64,000 nucleotides of DNA from Caldifarciminota bacterium UBA2202 (GCA_002327905.1 DCUY01000067.1:14340-78339); one strand, 5' to 3'. Counted from the first letter of the stretch, positions 26,230-35,395 are shown. Numbers and translations: made by a program. Notes: generated by a model not told the origin, from the letters alone.

Positions 26230-26619
26230 TCACTTCACTATTTCCATATAAACTTCATTTCTAACTTTTTCTTTGACATTCTTATCTAAAACTGAATCAA
26301 GATACATTTCAATAATTTCATCTGTTTTCGACTTGAGAGTTTCTAATTCTTGAAGAATTGATGCTAAGTAATTAAGATCAACTGGTATTTTTATATCCTT
26401 TATTCCAATATCAAGAAATACTCTTAAATATCTTGCTTCTTCTTCCGAAGAACACTCAACTATACTTTTACCGGAAATCAATTTCCATCCGAATAGATCT
26501 TTTTGAACAAATACTTCTCCATTCTTAGCAGGTAATTCAACTATTTTAAGATTACTAACTGGAAGAATTAATATTTTTTCTTTATAAAATTCACCTATTT
26601 TTTTCATTTTAACTCTCAT
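26230..26619 (-). CDS. Hypothetical protein, 129 residues
   Basis: I do not recognise a family. Starts are possible at 26619 or 26607 (MKKIGEFYKEKILILPV), and neither has a strong SD. The N-half is strand-rich (LKIVELPAKNGEVFVQKDLFG). The C-half is helical and charged (YLASILQELETLKSKTDEI, DKNVKEKVRNEVYMEI), resembling the helical tail of some DNA-modification proteins, which is only an impression. It sits in an AT-rich scar between conserved genes and overlaps a truncated upstream frame by 11 bases. It may itself be the surviving part of a transferred gene pair. Confidence 0.5.
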   Translation of the reverse strand: MRVKMKKIGEFYKEKILILPVSNLKIVELPAKNGEVFVQKDLFGWKLISGKSIVECSSEEEARYLRVFLDIGIKDIKIPVDLNYLASILQELETLKSKTDEIIEMYLDSVLDKNVKEKVRNEVYMEIVK

Positions 26620-26758
26620 TTAGTTTACGAATGATTGTGTCCTTAAGGATGCTGATGTCAACTCCATTTTTGTTTTTGTTCTTTTTCTTTTTGCTACTTA
26701 ATATCTTAGACAAATTATAATACGAATCAATAAAATATTCAATATACTCTATCTTTGA
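26609..26758 (-). pseudogene. Truncated 3' gene fragment
   Basis: An open frame of 49 sense codons with no start follows an in-frame TGA at 26761-26759, just after the polA stop. It reads like protein: IEYFIDSYYNLSKIL, a run of lysines and asparagines, then GVDISILKDTIIRKLNES and TAA at 26609. The stop overlaps the ATG of the next gene by 11 bases, as in a real operon. This suggests the 3' end of a gene whose front was deleted when the junction with polA formed. Confidence 0.45.
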
Positions 26759-26772
26759 TCAGTTCAGAAGAT

Positions 26773-29247
26773 TTATATCTCCGACCAGTATCTGCCTGTC
26801 TTTGATTTAACTTTTAAAATGTCCTTAAATCCTTCAATGTCTGTCATTGTCTCTTCAAGCGCACTTCTGTATTTTTCCAAAGAATCCGATTTTATTTCAA
26901 ATACAAGTTCGTCATGAATGGTTAAAAGCATCATTATGTCTTTTTTTCCTTTTATTTTTTCATAGACATTTTTTATGGCTATTTTAATTATATCCGCCGC
27001 TGTTCCCTGCACAGGCATATTGACAGCGGCCCGCTCCGCCTGCTCCCTCACATTTTTGTTCGGGGAATTTATCTCCGGAATAGAGCGAGCCCTTTTGAAA
27101 TATGTCACCGCGCTTCTTCTCTTCCGAGTATCCGCTTTTGTCCTTTCAATCCAATCCTTAACCTGCCTGTACTCCTCAAAATACGAATTGATGAATCTTT
27201 CCGCATCATGTCTGTTAATCTTCAGCTCCTGCGACAATCCGAACGGGGTCTTTCCGTAAAGAACTGAAAAATTGACTACTTTTGCTATTGAGCGCATATT
27301 TTCATTTATCATGTCTTCTTCCACATCAAATATATGCATGGCAGTCTGATTATGTATGTCTCTCCCCTCTTTAAACGCCTTCAAGAGATTTTCATCCTGC
27401 GACAATACTGCAAGAACTCTGAGTTCTATCTGGGAATAATCAATCGAAAGAAAAACATTCTCTTCATCCCTTACAGTAAATCCTCTTCTGATATCAGGAG
27501 GAACATTCTGCATATTCGGATTTCTTGAAGAGAATCTTCCTGTTGCGGCATAAGACTGTTCGAAAGTCGTGTGCACTATAGAATCATTCTTTGTGATGTT
27601 CAGTATAGGTTCTATGAACCCGCTAAGAAGCTTCGAAAACTCTCTATAGTAAAGAATTTCAGTAGCTATCGGATGTTCGCCCATAAGAGAATCCAAAACT
27701 TGAAAATCTGTCGAGTATCCTGTCTTTGTCTTCCTGCCGGATTTTATTTTTAGTTTGTCAAACAGCACTTCTCCCACCTGCTTCGGAGAATTGATATTGA
27801 ACCTGCATCCGGCGAGAGCATAAATATCATTCTCTTTTTCAATAAGACGCTTTGAAATTATATCTTTTTCCTTTTCAAAAAAAATCTTGTCCGTGTATAT
27901 TCCGTTCTTCTCCATGTCGCATATCGCCGGTATTATTGGAAGCTCTATTTTGCTGTAAATTTCATAATTTGGATCTTTTAGCATTTCATCTGCAAACCGC
28001 TCTCTGTATAATGAAAATTTTTCTGATAATTCCAGAAAATCATCTGACTGAAAATTCATTCCGGAGTATTCCTTCACTATCCTTTCAAGCCCTCCGTGAC
28101 GCATTTGAATCTGTGAAAGAAGCGTGATGTCAAGTATTTCAGCTCTGCCGATAAGTTTGTGAAGAAGAGTCATTCCCTTAAGGTTGTTTGTTATGATTCT
28201 CCTTCCCGCCATCTTGTCAGTCACGCTGTCTGTCAGGGATTTTGCATCTCCGAAATAAAAAACTCCTCCGGAGCTTAAAAATATCATTTCATCAAACAGA
28301 AAGACAATGAGGTCTCCCTTTTCTTTCAGCACATCTTCTATTGTTTCCGTCTTCTTCATATTCTCTGCTTCGTCCTGTATAACCGCCTCCTCCTGCATCA
28401 ATGAGAAAAGTTCATATTTTTTGAAGAGGCTGTTCAAAACCTCCCTGTTCTCACTTTTCCGTTTCAGATCATCAATGTTTAAATTCAGAGGTGCGCTTCT
28501 GTTTATTGTGACAAGCTTTTTAAAGAGAATAATATCATCGCTTTTTTCTAATATTCGCGCCCGCATTTTTTCATTTGAAACTTTTTCCGGATTTTTAAGA
28601 AGGTCTTCTATTGAATCAACTTCCCTCAAAATCTTTTCAGCAGTTTTTGGACCGATGCCTTCTATTCCCGGAACAGCATCGACTGCATCTCCTATAAGAG
28701 CAAAATAATCCGTTATCTGCTCCTTTTTAATATTCAGCCTCTCCTCGATTGATTTCGTATTCAAAACAGGATAGGAATTATTCTCTTTTTTCGGATATAG
28801 TATGAATGTCTTTTCATCTATCAGCTGTCCCATATCCTTATCCGCAGTTACAATTAAAATTTCCTTGAATGAATCTCTGAAATCGGATGCAAGAGTGCCT
28901 ATTACATCATCCGCTTCGTATCCTTCGCATGAAACTACGGGAATGCCCATATTGGATACAATTTCATACAGAGGATTTATCTGAGATATAAGTTCATCCG
29001 GAGTCTCCTGCCTCCCGGACTTATAATCCTTGAATATGTCGTGCCTGAATGTCGGTTTCTTCACATCCACAGCGCACACTATGCTGGCATTGCCATGCTC
29101 TTTGCTTATTTCATTGAGAAACGACGTCACTCCGAATATTGCAGATGTGTTGAATCCGTCTGAATTTCTGAGAGGATTTCTTATGAATGCAAAGAAAAAT
29201 CTGTAAATCAGATTTGTGAGATCCACAAGTATCAGCTTGTCAGGCAC
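26773..29247 (-). CDS. polA: DNA polymerase I, proofreading site apparently lost
   Basis: An 824-residue Pol I. The 5'-nuclease domain (~1-290) has YEADDVIGTLA and GIEGIGPKTAEKIL. The middle domain (~300-440) is short and lacks the DEDD exonuclease residues: LFDEMIFL stands where D-x-E is expected, NLKGM stands where NLKYD is expected, and no YxxxD is seen. The polymerase domain (~440-824) is intact, with motif A SIDYSQIELR, an O-helix with R, K, F and Y in place (RSIAKVVNFSVLYGKTPFG) and motif C TIHDELVFE. It overlaps nadD by eight bases. Confidence 0.96.
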   Translation of the reverse strand: MPDKLILVDLTNLIYRFFFAFIRNPLRNSDGFNTSAIFGVTSFLNEISKEHGNASIVCAVDVKKPTFRHDIFKDYKSGRQETPDELISQINPLYEIVSNMGIPVVSCEGYEADDVIGTLASDFRDSFKEILIVTADKDMGQLIDEKTFILYPKKENNSYPVLNTKSIEERLNIKKEQITDYFALIGDAVDAVPGIEGIGPKTAEKILREVDSIEDLLKNPEKVSNEKMRARILEKSDDIILFKKLVTINRSAPLNLNIDDLKRKSENREVLNSLFKKYELFSLMQEEAVIQDEAENMKKTETIEDVLKEKGDLIVFLFDEMIFLSSGGVFYFGDAKSLTDSVTDKMAGRRIITNNLKGMTLLHKLIGRAEILDITLLSQIQMRHGGLERIVKEYSGMNFQSDDFLELSEKFSLYRERFADEMLKDPNYEIYSKIELPIIPAICDMEKNGIYTDKIFFEKEKDIISKRLIEKENDIYALAGCRFNINSPKQVGEVLFDKLKIKSGRKTKTGYSTDFQVLDSLMGEHPIATEILYYREFSKLLSGFIEPILNITKNDSIVHTTFEQSYAATGRFSSRNPNMQNVPPDIRRGFTVRDEENVFLSIDYSQIELRVLAVLSQDENLLKAFKEGRDIHNQTAMHIFDVEEDMINENMRSIAKVVNFSVLYGKTPFGLSQELKINRHDAERFINSYFEEYRQVKDWIERTKADTRKRRSAVTYFKRARSIPEINSPNKNVREQAERAAVNMPVQGTAADIIKIAIKNVYEKIKGKKDIMMLLTIHDELVFEIKSDSLEKYRSALEETMTDIEGFKDILKVKSKTGRYWSEI

Positions 29248-29815
29248 GATACAATTTCTCCCTCTTGATTACCTCTATAACGGCTTCAGGAGTAAGATTT
29301 GCTAAGGTTTTCCCCTCTTTCACAAGAGTCCTGATGTATGTTGATGAAATTTCAATTACAGGATTATCTGCAAAAATACTGTTCCCAAAATATTTCAAAT
29401 CAATTTTTTTCTCCTCCAATACTCTTCTGACAATAATAAAATCCGCGTAATCCTGCATATCTTCAAATCTGTGCCAGAGATTTATCTGCCGAGCCTCATC
29501 CTCTCCTATAATAAAATAAAGAGTGTCATTCGGATACTGTCTCTTCAATTCTCTCAAAGTATAAATCGTATATGACGGAAGAGGAAGCTTGCTTTCAATG
29601 TCGGATACAATGACATTCTGAATTCCGCGGAATGCAGAGAGAGCCATTTCAAGACGCACTCCGTACGGAGTGGAATATTCGTCCTTCAGCGGCTGTCTGT
29701 AGCATGGAACAACAACAGCTCTGTCAATTATATTTTTGTTCAGGAGATGCATCAGAGGCAGAATGTGTCCTATATGGACAGGGTCGAAACCTCCGCCTAA
29801 AATGCCTGTCTTCAT
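29240..29815 (-). CDS. nadD: Nicotinate-nucleotide adenylyltransferase
   Basis: Adenylylates nicotinate mononucleotide in NAD synthesis. The 191 residues start with GILGGGFDPVHIGH (the GxFDPxHxGH nucleotide-binding motif). They also contain FIIGEDEARQINLWHRFED and end with the ISSTYIR signature. The start abuts the bamD stop within one base. Confidence 0.95.
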   Translation of the reverse strand: MKTGILGGGFDPVHIGHILPLMHLLNKNIIDRAVVVPCYRQPLKDEYSTPYGVRLEMALSAFRGIQNVIVSDIESKLPLPSYTIYTLRELKRQYPNDTLYFIIGEDEARQINLWHRFEDMQDYADFIIVRRVLEEKKIDLKYFGNSIFADNPVIEISSTYIRTLVKEGKTLANLTPEAVIEVIKREKLYRA

Positions 29816-30558
29816 TATATGTTCTTTTTTATTTTATCCAGTATTTTCTTTGCTTTAGGATAATGTTTGCTTGTCTCGCTTATCTTATTGATATTCTTCT
29901 CTGCATCATCATATTTTTTAAGCTTCATTTCGGTATTAACCAAAGACATTATCAAAGCATCTCTGTACCCATCGGACAAGTTGTTAAGATCGACTGACAG
30001 ATAATATATCTCCGCTGAAATGTAATCTCTCTTTTTAAAATAGAAATCCCCTGTGTGCATCTTTTTCTCTTCAAGACGCGATATCAAGATTCTTGAGAGA
30101 GAATCGACTTCCTGCTTATTTTCGCTCTCAGGATATTTCTGAAGAAATTCACGCATTTCATTTATTGCATTTTTCGAAAGAGTCTGGTCAAACTGATATG
30201 ACGGCGCGAGTTTATAATAGCACAGCGCAAGCTTGTAAGAAGCATCCTTTTTAAGATTATAATTCTTGTAATTGTCTCGGAAATATTCAAGCTCTACAAT
30301 CGCTTCAGTGTATGACTTGGCATTGTAATATGCATCTGCTAAATAGTACTGCGCAGATTCGGTTCTTTTGTTGGCAGGATACGAGAAAATATATTTTTGG
30401 AAAAGGTCTATGGATTTTCCCCATTTTTTTGCCTCATACTGCTCAAACGCTCTGTTATAAAGATCCTCTTCACTGACAGAACTCTCCTTCAATACAGTCT
30501 TTTTTGCGCAGGAAAATAAAACCACAGTTAATAAAATAATAATGAGAATTTTTTTCAT
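29815..30558 (-). CDS. bamD: BamD-like outer membrane assembly lipoprotein
   Basis: A component of the BAM complex that inserts beta-barrels in the outer membrane. The 247 residues have a lipobox (FSC, Cys at about 17) and TPR-like repeats in BamD order (LYNRAFEQYEAKKWGKSIDLFQ, AQYYLADAYYNAKSYTEAIVELEYF, ASYKLALCYYKLAPSYQFDQ). The last segment, followed by AINEMREFLQKYPES, is strongly BamD-like. It is a key sign that this is a diderm bacterium. It overlaps the upstream lipoprotein gene by four bases. Confidence 0.9.
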   Translation of the reverse strand: MKKILIIILLTVVLFSCAKKTVLKESSVSEEDLYNRAFEQYEAKKWGKSIDLFQKYIFSYPANKRTESAQYYLADAYYNAKSYTEAIVELEYFRDNYKNYNLKKDASYKLALCYYKLAPSYQFDQTLSKNAINEMREFLQKYPESENKQEVDSLSRILISRLEEKKMHTGDFYFKKRDYISAEIYYLSVDLNNLSDGYRDALIMSLVNTEMKLKKYDDAEKNINKISETSKHYPKAKKILDKIKKNI

Positions 30559-31460
30559 TGCATTGTCCTTTTGAGTATCTCCTTTAATTTGTTATTCGCC
30601 TCTTCGTATGTGTCGCTTGAACCGTAAACCTTCACATCGCTGTATTCTATGACTTTCTTATAGTGATAAATGGCTTTTTCGTAATTATTCAAATCAAAAT
30701 AAATGTTGCCTGCATACAAGTGGGCATCGTCTATGAGAGAGAGAGGGCTTGGATTGTCAATAAATTCAAGAAGCAGGTTGAGAGCTTCATCATAGTCCTT
30801 CTTTAGATATTTTTCTTTGGCAATTGTGAACTTCATTTCTCCATAAGCTACTTTGAAATCCGTTTCCGGGTCTTGAGCATTTACGAATTCCGTAGATGCT
30901 CTCTCCGCATAAATCATTGCCGTATCAAACTTCATTTCAGATTTGAATATATCTATAAGCATCCTGTATGTCTTAATCTTGTCGTGGGACGGAAGGGAGA
31001 TGCTCATTGCATTAATCAGAAGCGGTTTTGCAGAGACGAAATCCTTATTGTCAAAATAATGTTTTCCAAGGTGATAAAATCCTATGTTAATGTCATATGA
31101 ATTATTCAGTTCAAGAATTTTCTGCCAGTATTTTATAGCATTCGAAGTGTAGCCCTTCATGAAGTCTGTTGAAGCTATTATTGAATATGATTTTATGACT
31201 TCATTCCTTAGTGCAGGATTTTTATCAAGAGCAATTACATAGTATGAATCTGCTATTGCGAGTTTTCTGAGTTCCTTGTATGCCTCTGCTATCTGAAGAT
31301 AATTCTTGGCGCTCTTATTATTCATTCCCTCAAGAAGGGATATAACTTCATAGTATTTTTTCTCCTGAAGCATTTTGTCTATATTTTTATTTCTGTCTGC
31401 AATTCCGCATCCGAATAAAAAAAGAGCAATTAAAACAACAGCTGTAATTCTGATTCTCAC
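30555..31460 (-). CDS. TPR lipoprotein
   Basis: A 301-residue protein with signal peptide and lipobox LFGC (Cys at about 18). Six or so TPR-like repeats follow (IAEAYKELRKLAIADSYY, YWQKILELNNSYDINIGFYHLGKHYFDNKDF, LYAGNIYFDLNNYEKAIYHY; quoted in part). It is likely periplasm-facing and tethered to a membrane. Adjacency to bamD suggests an envelope-assembly role. It overlaps punA-like PNP and bamD by four bases each. Confidence 0.8.
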   Translation of the reverse strand: MRIRITAVVLIALFLFGCGIADRNKNIDKMLQEKKYYEVISLLEGMNNKSAKNYLQIAEAYKELRKLAIADSYYVIALDKNPALRNEVIKSYSIIASTDFMKGYTSNAIKYWQKILELNNSYDINIGFYHLGKHYFDNKDFVSAKPLLINAMSISLPSHDKIKTYRMLIDIFKSEMKFDTAMIYAERASTEFVNAQDPETDFKVAYGEMKFTIAKEKYLKKDYDEALNLLLEFIDNPSPLSLIDDAHLYAGNIYFDLNNYEKAIYHYKKVIEYSDVKVYGSSDTYEEANNKLKEILKRTMQ

Positions 31461-32272
31461 AACTCTACCTTCTCTATGAATTTTGTTATGAGCTTTTTCA
31501 GAGTCAATTCAGCTCTCTTCGCATTATTGACGACATATTCAAATGAAACCGGCTCCATGTGGTCAGGAAGCCCCATGTCTGTTATCACAGAGAATCCTGC
31601 TACAGGAATGCTCATGTGTTTTGCGACAAGAGCCTCAGGTACAGTTGACATGCCTACAGCATCCGCTCCCAGAGTTTTAATCATTCTGTATTCGGCCCCT
31701 GTCTCAAGACACGGACCCTGTATTGCGAGATAGACTCCTTTTCTTAAAGGAATACCTACTTCCAAAGCCGCCTGTTCGGCGATTTCCTGAAATTTCTTCG
31801 GATATACTTCATATCCGTCAGGGAATCTCGGTCCCAATTCATCATAATTTTTCCCTCTCAAAGGATTTCCGGGAAGGAAGTTGATATGGTCGGTAATCAG
31901 CATCACCTCTCCGGCTTTGAAGAGCGGATTTATTCCTCCTGCCGCATTTGAGACTATAAGCAATTTGGCTCCCAATTGAAGCATCACTCTTACAGGAAAA
32001 GCTATTGTCTGAAAATCATAGCCCTCATAGAAATGGAATCTGCCCGCCATGGCTATAACTCTCTTTCCTGCGAGGTCTCCGTATATCAATTCGCCTGCGT
32101 GGCTCTCAACTGTTGATATGGGAAAATTCGGAATATCTTTGTATGAAAGTTTTGCCTTGACATTGATTATCTGGGCAAGCTCCGACATCCCTGTTCCGAG
32201 AATAATTGCTATCTCAGGATTTGCGAATCCTTTGCTCTTCAAGAATTCAGTTGTTTCTTTTATTTTCTCCAT
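31457..32272 (-). CDS. punA: Purine-nucleoside phosphorylase (class II, trimeric type)
   Basis: Phosphorolysis of purine nucleosides for salvage. The 271 residues contain IILGTGMSELA near the N-terminus (G-rich phosphate site), the HAGELIYGDLAGK and MAGRFHFYEGY segments, SNAAGGINP, and the signature GADAVGMSTVPEALVAKH with SVITDMG. The length and motifs match inosine/guanosine phosphorylases rather than MTAP. The start overlaps the divIVA-like gene by 26 bases. Confidence 0.94.
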   Translation of the reverse strand: MEKIKETTEFLKSKGFANPEIAIILGTGMSELAQIINVKAKLSYKDIPNFPISTVESHAGELIYGDLAGKRVIAMAGRFHFYEGYDFQTIAFPVRVMLQLGAKLLIVSNAAGGINPLFKAGEVMLITDHINFLPGNPLRGKNYDELGPRFPDGYEVYPKKFQEIAEQAALEVGIPLRKGVYLAIQGPCLETGAEYRMIKTLGADAVGMSTVPEALVAKHMSIPVAGFSVITDMGLPDHMEPVSFEYVVNNAKRAELTLKKLITKFIEKVEL

Positions 32273-32825
32273 CTTTTTCCTCTTCTTTTTTTATATGGTT
32301 AAACAATGCGCCGAGATTCATTATATTCTCAGGCGGCTCCTTTAAAATCTGGTTTATTTCATTCACTTCTATCTTGTGTTCATTTGTCTCCTGATCAAGC
32401 ATTTTGATATATGAGTCAATAATTCCCTTGAATCTGGAAATAAAATTGTTTTTAAGTGTAATCAATGTCTTTATATCATTTCGCAGGTGAATCACTTCAT
32501 TCTTTGCGGATTGGACAATGTTCTCAGCTTCAAGCATTGCATTCCTCTTGATGATTTCCGCTTCCTTCACTGAATTTGACTTCAAATCTGAAGTGGACCT
32601 CTGCGCTGAAGTCAGTGTATCCTGCAATGTCCTTTCAAGACTCTTGTACCTCTCCAGTTCATTGTGCAGAGACTCCATCTGGTCCCTGTAGGAGTTGTTC
32701 TCTCTAAGAACCTCCTCCATCTGCTCTGCTATCATTGAGAGAAAGGTCTCAACTTCGTGCTTGTCAAAGCCGTTAAATGACTTTTTGAACTCCTGTTTCC
32801 TGATATCAAGAGGAGTTATTTCCAT
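32247..32825 (-). CDS. DivIVA-domain coiled-coil protein
   Basis: A 192-residue protein. The N-terminus MEITPLDIRKQEFKKSFNGFDKHEVETFL (quoted in part) is the DivIVA/GpsB lipid-binding signature with the conserved GF/Y loop and EVExFL. Long coiled coil (~35-165) and a charged tail follow. DivIVA proteins sense negative membrane curvature and recruit pole or septum partners. It leads an operon with PNP, two envelope lipoproteins, nadD and polA. Confidence 0.87.
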   Translation of the reverse strand: MEITPLDIRKQEFKKSFNGFDKHEVETFLSMIAEQMEEVLRENNSYRDQMESLHNELERYKSLERTLQDTLTSAQRSTSDLKSNSVKEAEIIKRNAMLEAENIVQSAKNEVIHLRNDIKTLITLKNNFISRFKGIIDSYIKMLDQETNEHKIEVNEINQILKEPPENIMNLGALFNHIKKEEEKDGENKRNN

Positions 32826-32852
32826 TATTCCTCCTTATAAAGATAATTATTT

Positions 32853-32880
32853 ATTATAATGAATTATTTTGATAAATCAA
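32853..32880 (-). promoter_or_regulatory. Promoter of the divIVA-bamD-polA operon
   Basis: On the minus strand, TTGATT (32880-32875) and TATAAT (32858-32853) have a 16-base spacer. The predicted start near 32846 gives a ~20 nt leader carrying AAGGAGG (32836-32830) before the ATG at 32825. Confidence 0.75.
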
Positions 32881-32944
32881 GAGAGAATTTAACACAATTA
32901 TCTGAACAATCTTTCTTTCGCTAAATTATTATTCAATAATACTA

Positions 32945-32972
32945 TTGTTTTTTATGACTTTTTCAATATAAT
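32945..32972 (+). promoter_or_regulatory. Promoter of the C5-epimerase-like gene
   Basis: TTGTTT (32945-32950), a 16-base spacer and TATAAT (32967-32972). An AGGAGG at 32981-32986 precedes the ATG at 32999 by 12 bases, a rather long distance. Confidence 0.65.
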
Positions 32973-32998
32973 CAAGAAAAAGGAGGATAAAGAATCTT

Positions 32999-34039
32999 AT
33001 GAAAAAACAAATCCATTTACATATATCTATTTTGTTTTTTGCGCTTGTTTTGACAATTATATTCGGGAATATGCTTGAAACGCCGAGTGAAAAGATTCTT
33101 GAATTCTTTTATGGTAAATTATATAAGATTTCCAAATTTGACGGAATCTCCTATGACGCCAATAATATGCCTCTAATTGATTATAAATCCTTCAAAGGAA
33201 TTCATATAGGCAGAGTGTACAATCCTCTGGTTGTCGGATGGAAGACTAACGAGATTATTGATAAGAAGATTATTACACGGAAAGACACTTTGACAATTTT
33301 GAATTTTGCAGACAATCTTGTGCTTCAGGATTACGGATTTGAAGAGAATACTGGTCTATTAAAACATAATTATGGTTGGCCAAGATGCAATATAATCGAC
33401 TATTATTATTCGTGCCTGAGTCAGGGAAGGGCATTACAGGTTATGCTTGCGGCATTCAAGCTCTCCGGAGATTCAATTTATCTCGCAAACGGAAAGAGAT
33501 TGGTTATGGGTTTTTTCATTGACATTGAAAATGACGGACTGCGTGAAGTTTTGGATGACTCAAGCTGGTGGTATGAAGAATTTGCAAGCAAATCAGTTCC
33601 TGTGCCGTTTGTACTCAATGGAATGATAAGTTCTGTTTTATGCCTAAATGAATTTTATTCTGTTACAGGAGACACAAATGCATGGATTCTTTCAAAAAAC
33701 GGATTTAATGCAATAGTAAAAAAACTTCCGCAATTTGACAGAAACGGATATGCTTTTTATGACCTTTTGGGAAATGTATGCACCCCTTTGTATGAAAAAT
33801 ATACAATCTCTCTTTTAAAAGATCTTCAAAGAATTAAAGTTGACAGTACATTGGATTTTTATCAGACAAAGTGGGAAGAATACCAGAATAATACTATTTT
33901 TATTAAAAAGGTTTTAGACCAAAGATCCAGAAGGTCTCTGGGAATGATTGCTGTTCAATTCATATCTGTATTTGCTATAGTTGAATTATTCGGAATGCTT
34001 TTCTTTTATATATTTTACAAGAGACGGAAAAGAATTTAA
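32999..34039 (+). CDS. Membrane-anchored D-glucuronyl C5-epimerase-like protein
   Basis: A 346-residue protein with one N-terminal hydrophobic anchor (~7-24), one C-terminal transmembrane helix (~315-338) and a basic end KRRKRI. Between them, the order SCLSQGRALQVMLAAFKLSGDS, WWYEEFAS, VPFVLNGMISSVLCLNEFYSVTGD (shown in part) matches the D-glucuronyl C5-epimerase C-terminal domain. In that family, enzymes epimerise uronates in polysaccharide chains. Two terminal anchors would place the domain on the outer face of the membrane. The stop overlaps the convergent radical SAM gene by four bases. The substrate is unknown. Confidence 0.72.
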   Translation: MKKQIHLHISILFFALVLTIIFGNMLETPSEKILEFFYGKLYKISKFDGISYDANNMPLIDYKSFKGIHIGRVYNPLVVGWKTNEIIDKKIITRKDTLTILNFADNLVLQDYGFEENTGLLKHNYGWPRCNIIDYYYSCLSQGRALQVMLAAFKLSGDSIYLANGKRLVMGFFIDIENDGLREVLDDSSWWYEEFASKSVPVPFVLNGMISSVLCLNEFYSVTGDTNAWILSKNGFNAIVKKLPQFDRNGYAFYDLLGNVCTPLYEKYTISLLKDLQRIKVDSTLDFYQTKWEEYQNNTIFIKKVLDQRSRRSLGMIAVQFISVFAIVELFGMLFFYIFYKRRKRI

Positions 34040-35349
34040 AACTCAATTTTATCCGGTCTTGGATTTTTCTTTGCCTCTCCCCACACAATGCTTATTGCTC
34101 TAAGTGACATGAGATTTTGAAGAAAATGCACCCAAAGAGAGCCCTCTCTTGTTAAAGAGAATCCATCCTTCTCCCTCTCTGCCCACCTTAAATATAAAAG
34201 AACTTTCATATAAAATGTAAAGTCTTTATCAGTATTTATTGAATACGATGAGTATGCAAGATTCCGCTTCATAGGAAAATAAGTATCATAGAGTCTCCAA
34301 TAGAAATCATACAGCTTAGACATTTTCTTTGTGAAATTCACCCTTAATGCCACGGCATTTCCCTTTTTTCCCACTGACCTGATATATTCTTCAACAGAAA
34401 ATGTATTCAAATCGAAATGAGTCTCATAATAAGAGCCGGAGCTTGCCCCGAATCCTATATATCTTTCTCTAGTCACAGAGGAATATCTCTTTGCCTCTTT
34501 TCCTTTTTTGAATGACCATACGGAACATCTTTCATACCCTCCGTTCTCAAGAGAATCATATATCTGAAAATACATGTTTCTTCTTTTCATCACAGACGGG
34601 GATTTCACTCTCTTTATTCTTTTGAAATTCGATATTTCCGAATATGGGAATGTGAACAGCGGATAGGTCGTTATCTGGCTAGTTCCCAATGATAATGCCT
34701 TTTCTATATCATACTTCAATTGCGATTTTGTCTCCTGCGGAAGAGCAAATAAAATATCTATGTTGACTGAATCAAAACCTGCTTTCATCACTTTGTCTAT
34801 TGCTTTCTCAGCCTCTTTTGCAGTATATTTTCTTCCTATGCTTTTAAGCAAATTGTCATCAAAACTCTGCGCCCCTATGCTTATTGAGGAGAATCCGGAT
34901 TCTTTCAGAAGAGCTATCGATTCATCAGTAATGTCATTCGGATTTGCCTCTATGCAAAAATCACCTGTTATGTCAAACCGTTCTTTTAGTGTTTTGACAA
35001 TCTCATATATATTTTTTCCTGCAAGAAGAGGTGTGCCTCCTCCAAAATAGACAGAGGAGATTTTTTTACTTCCGAATCTTTCCGAATAGCTCTCAATCTC
35101 TTTTTTAAGCGCTTTCATGTATCTGTTAGAAGCATCTTTTTCGTATGGGATTCTGTTGTATGGGCAATACGGACATAAAGAGAGGCAGAAAGGAATATGC
35201 ACGTACACACTTGTCTCTGCTATTCCCGACGACATTTGAGAATTGACTCTTCTGAATGTATAATCTGCTCCTCTTCCGCTCATTGCCTGTCTTACACCTC
35301 TCAAAAACTTTTCAGAGACTGATTCAATTGTATTTTTAAATAAATTCAT
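34036..35349 (-). CDS. HemW-like radical SAM protein
   Basis: I place the start at the ATG at 35349 (MNLFKNTIES). A TTG at 35415 in frame would run across the promoter. The 437-residue protein has the radical SAM motif CLSLCPYC (CxxxCxxC), FGGGTPLL, IEANPNDIT and ISIGAQSFDDNLLKSIGRKY, all typical of the HemN/HemW group. HemW proteins are heme chaperones or HemN-like oxidases. The C-terminus diverges (FGASSGSYYETH where HemW has GxGAxS), so the exact role is open. The start has no SD and appears to be leaderless. Confidence 0.85.
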   Translation of the reverse strand: MNLFKNTIESVSEKFLRGVRQAMSGRGADYTFRRVNSQMSSGIAETSVYVHIPFCLSLCPYCPYNRIPYEKDASNRYMKALKKEIESYSERFGSKKISSVYFGGGTPLLAGKNIYEIVKTLKERFDITGDFCIEANPNDITDESIALLKESGFSSISIGAQSFDDNLLKSIGRKYTAKEAEKAIDKVMKAGFDSVNIDILFALPQETKSQLKYDIEKALSLGTSQITTYPLFTFPYSEISNFKRIKRVKSPSVMKRRNMYFQIYDSLENGGYERCSVWSFKKGKEAKRYSSVTRERYIGFGASSGSYYETHFDLNTFSVEEYIRSVGKKGNAVALRVNFTKKMSKLYDFYWRLYDTYFPMKRNLAYSSYSINTDKDFTFYMKVLLYLRWAEREKDGFSLTREGSLWVHFLQNLMSLRAISIVWGEAKKNPRPDKIEF

Positions 35350-35356
35350 AAAATAT

Positions 35357-35384
35357 AGTTTACGTAAATAAACCGCAAAGTCAA
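35357..35384 (-). promoter_or_regulatory. Leaderless-type promoter of the radical SAM gene
   Basis: On the minus strand, TTGACT (35384-35379) and TAAACT (35362-35357) are separated by 16 bases. The -10 ends seven bases before the ATG at 35349, so transcription should begin at or within a base or two of the start codon. No SD sequence is present. Confidence 0.65.
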
Positions 35385-35395
35385 CAATTTTTATC

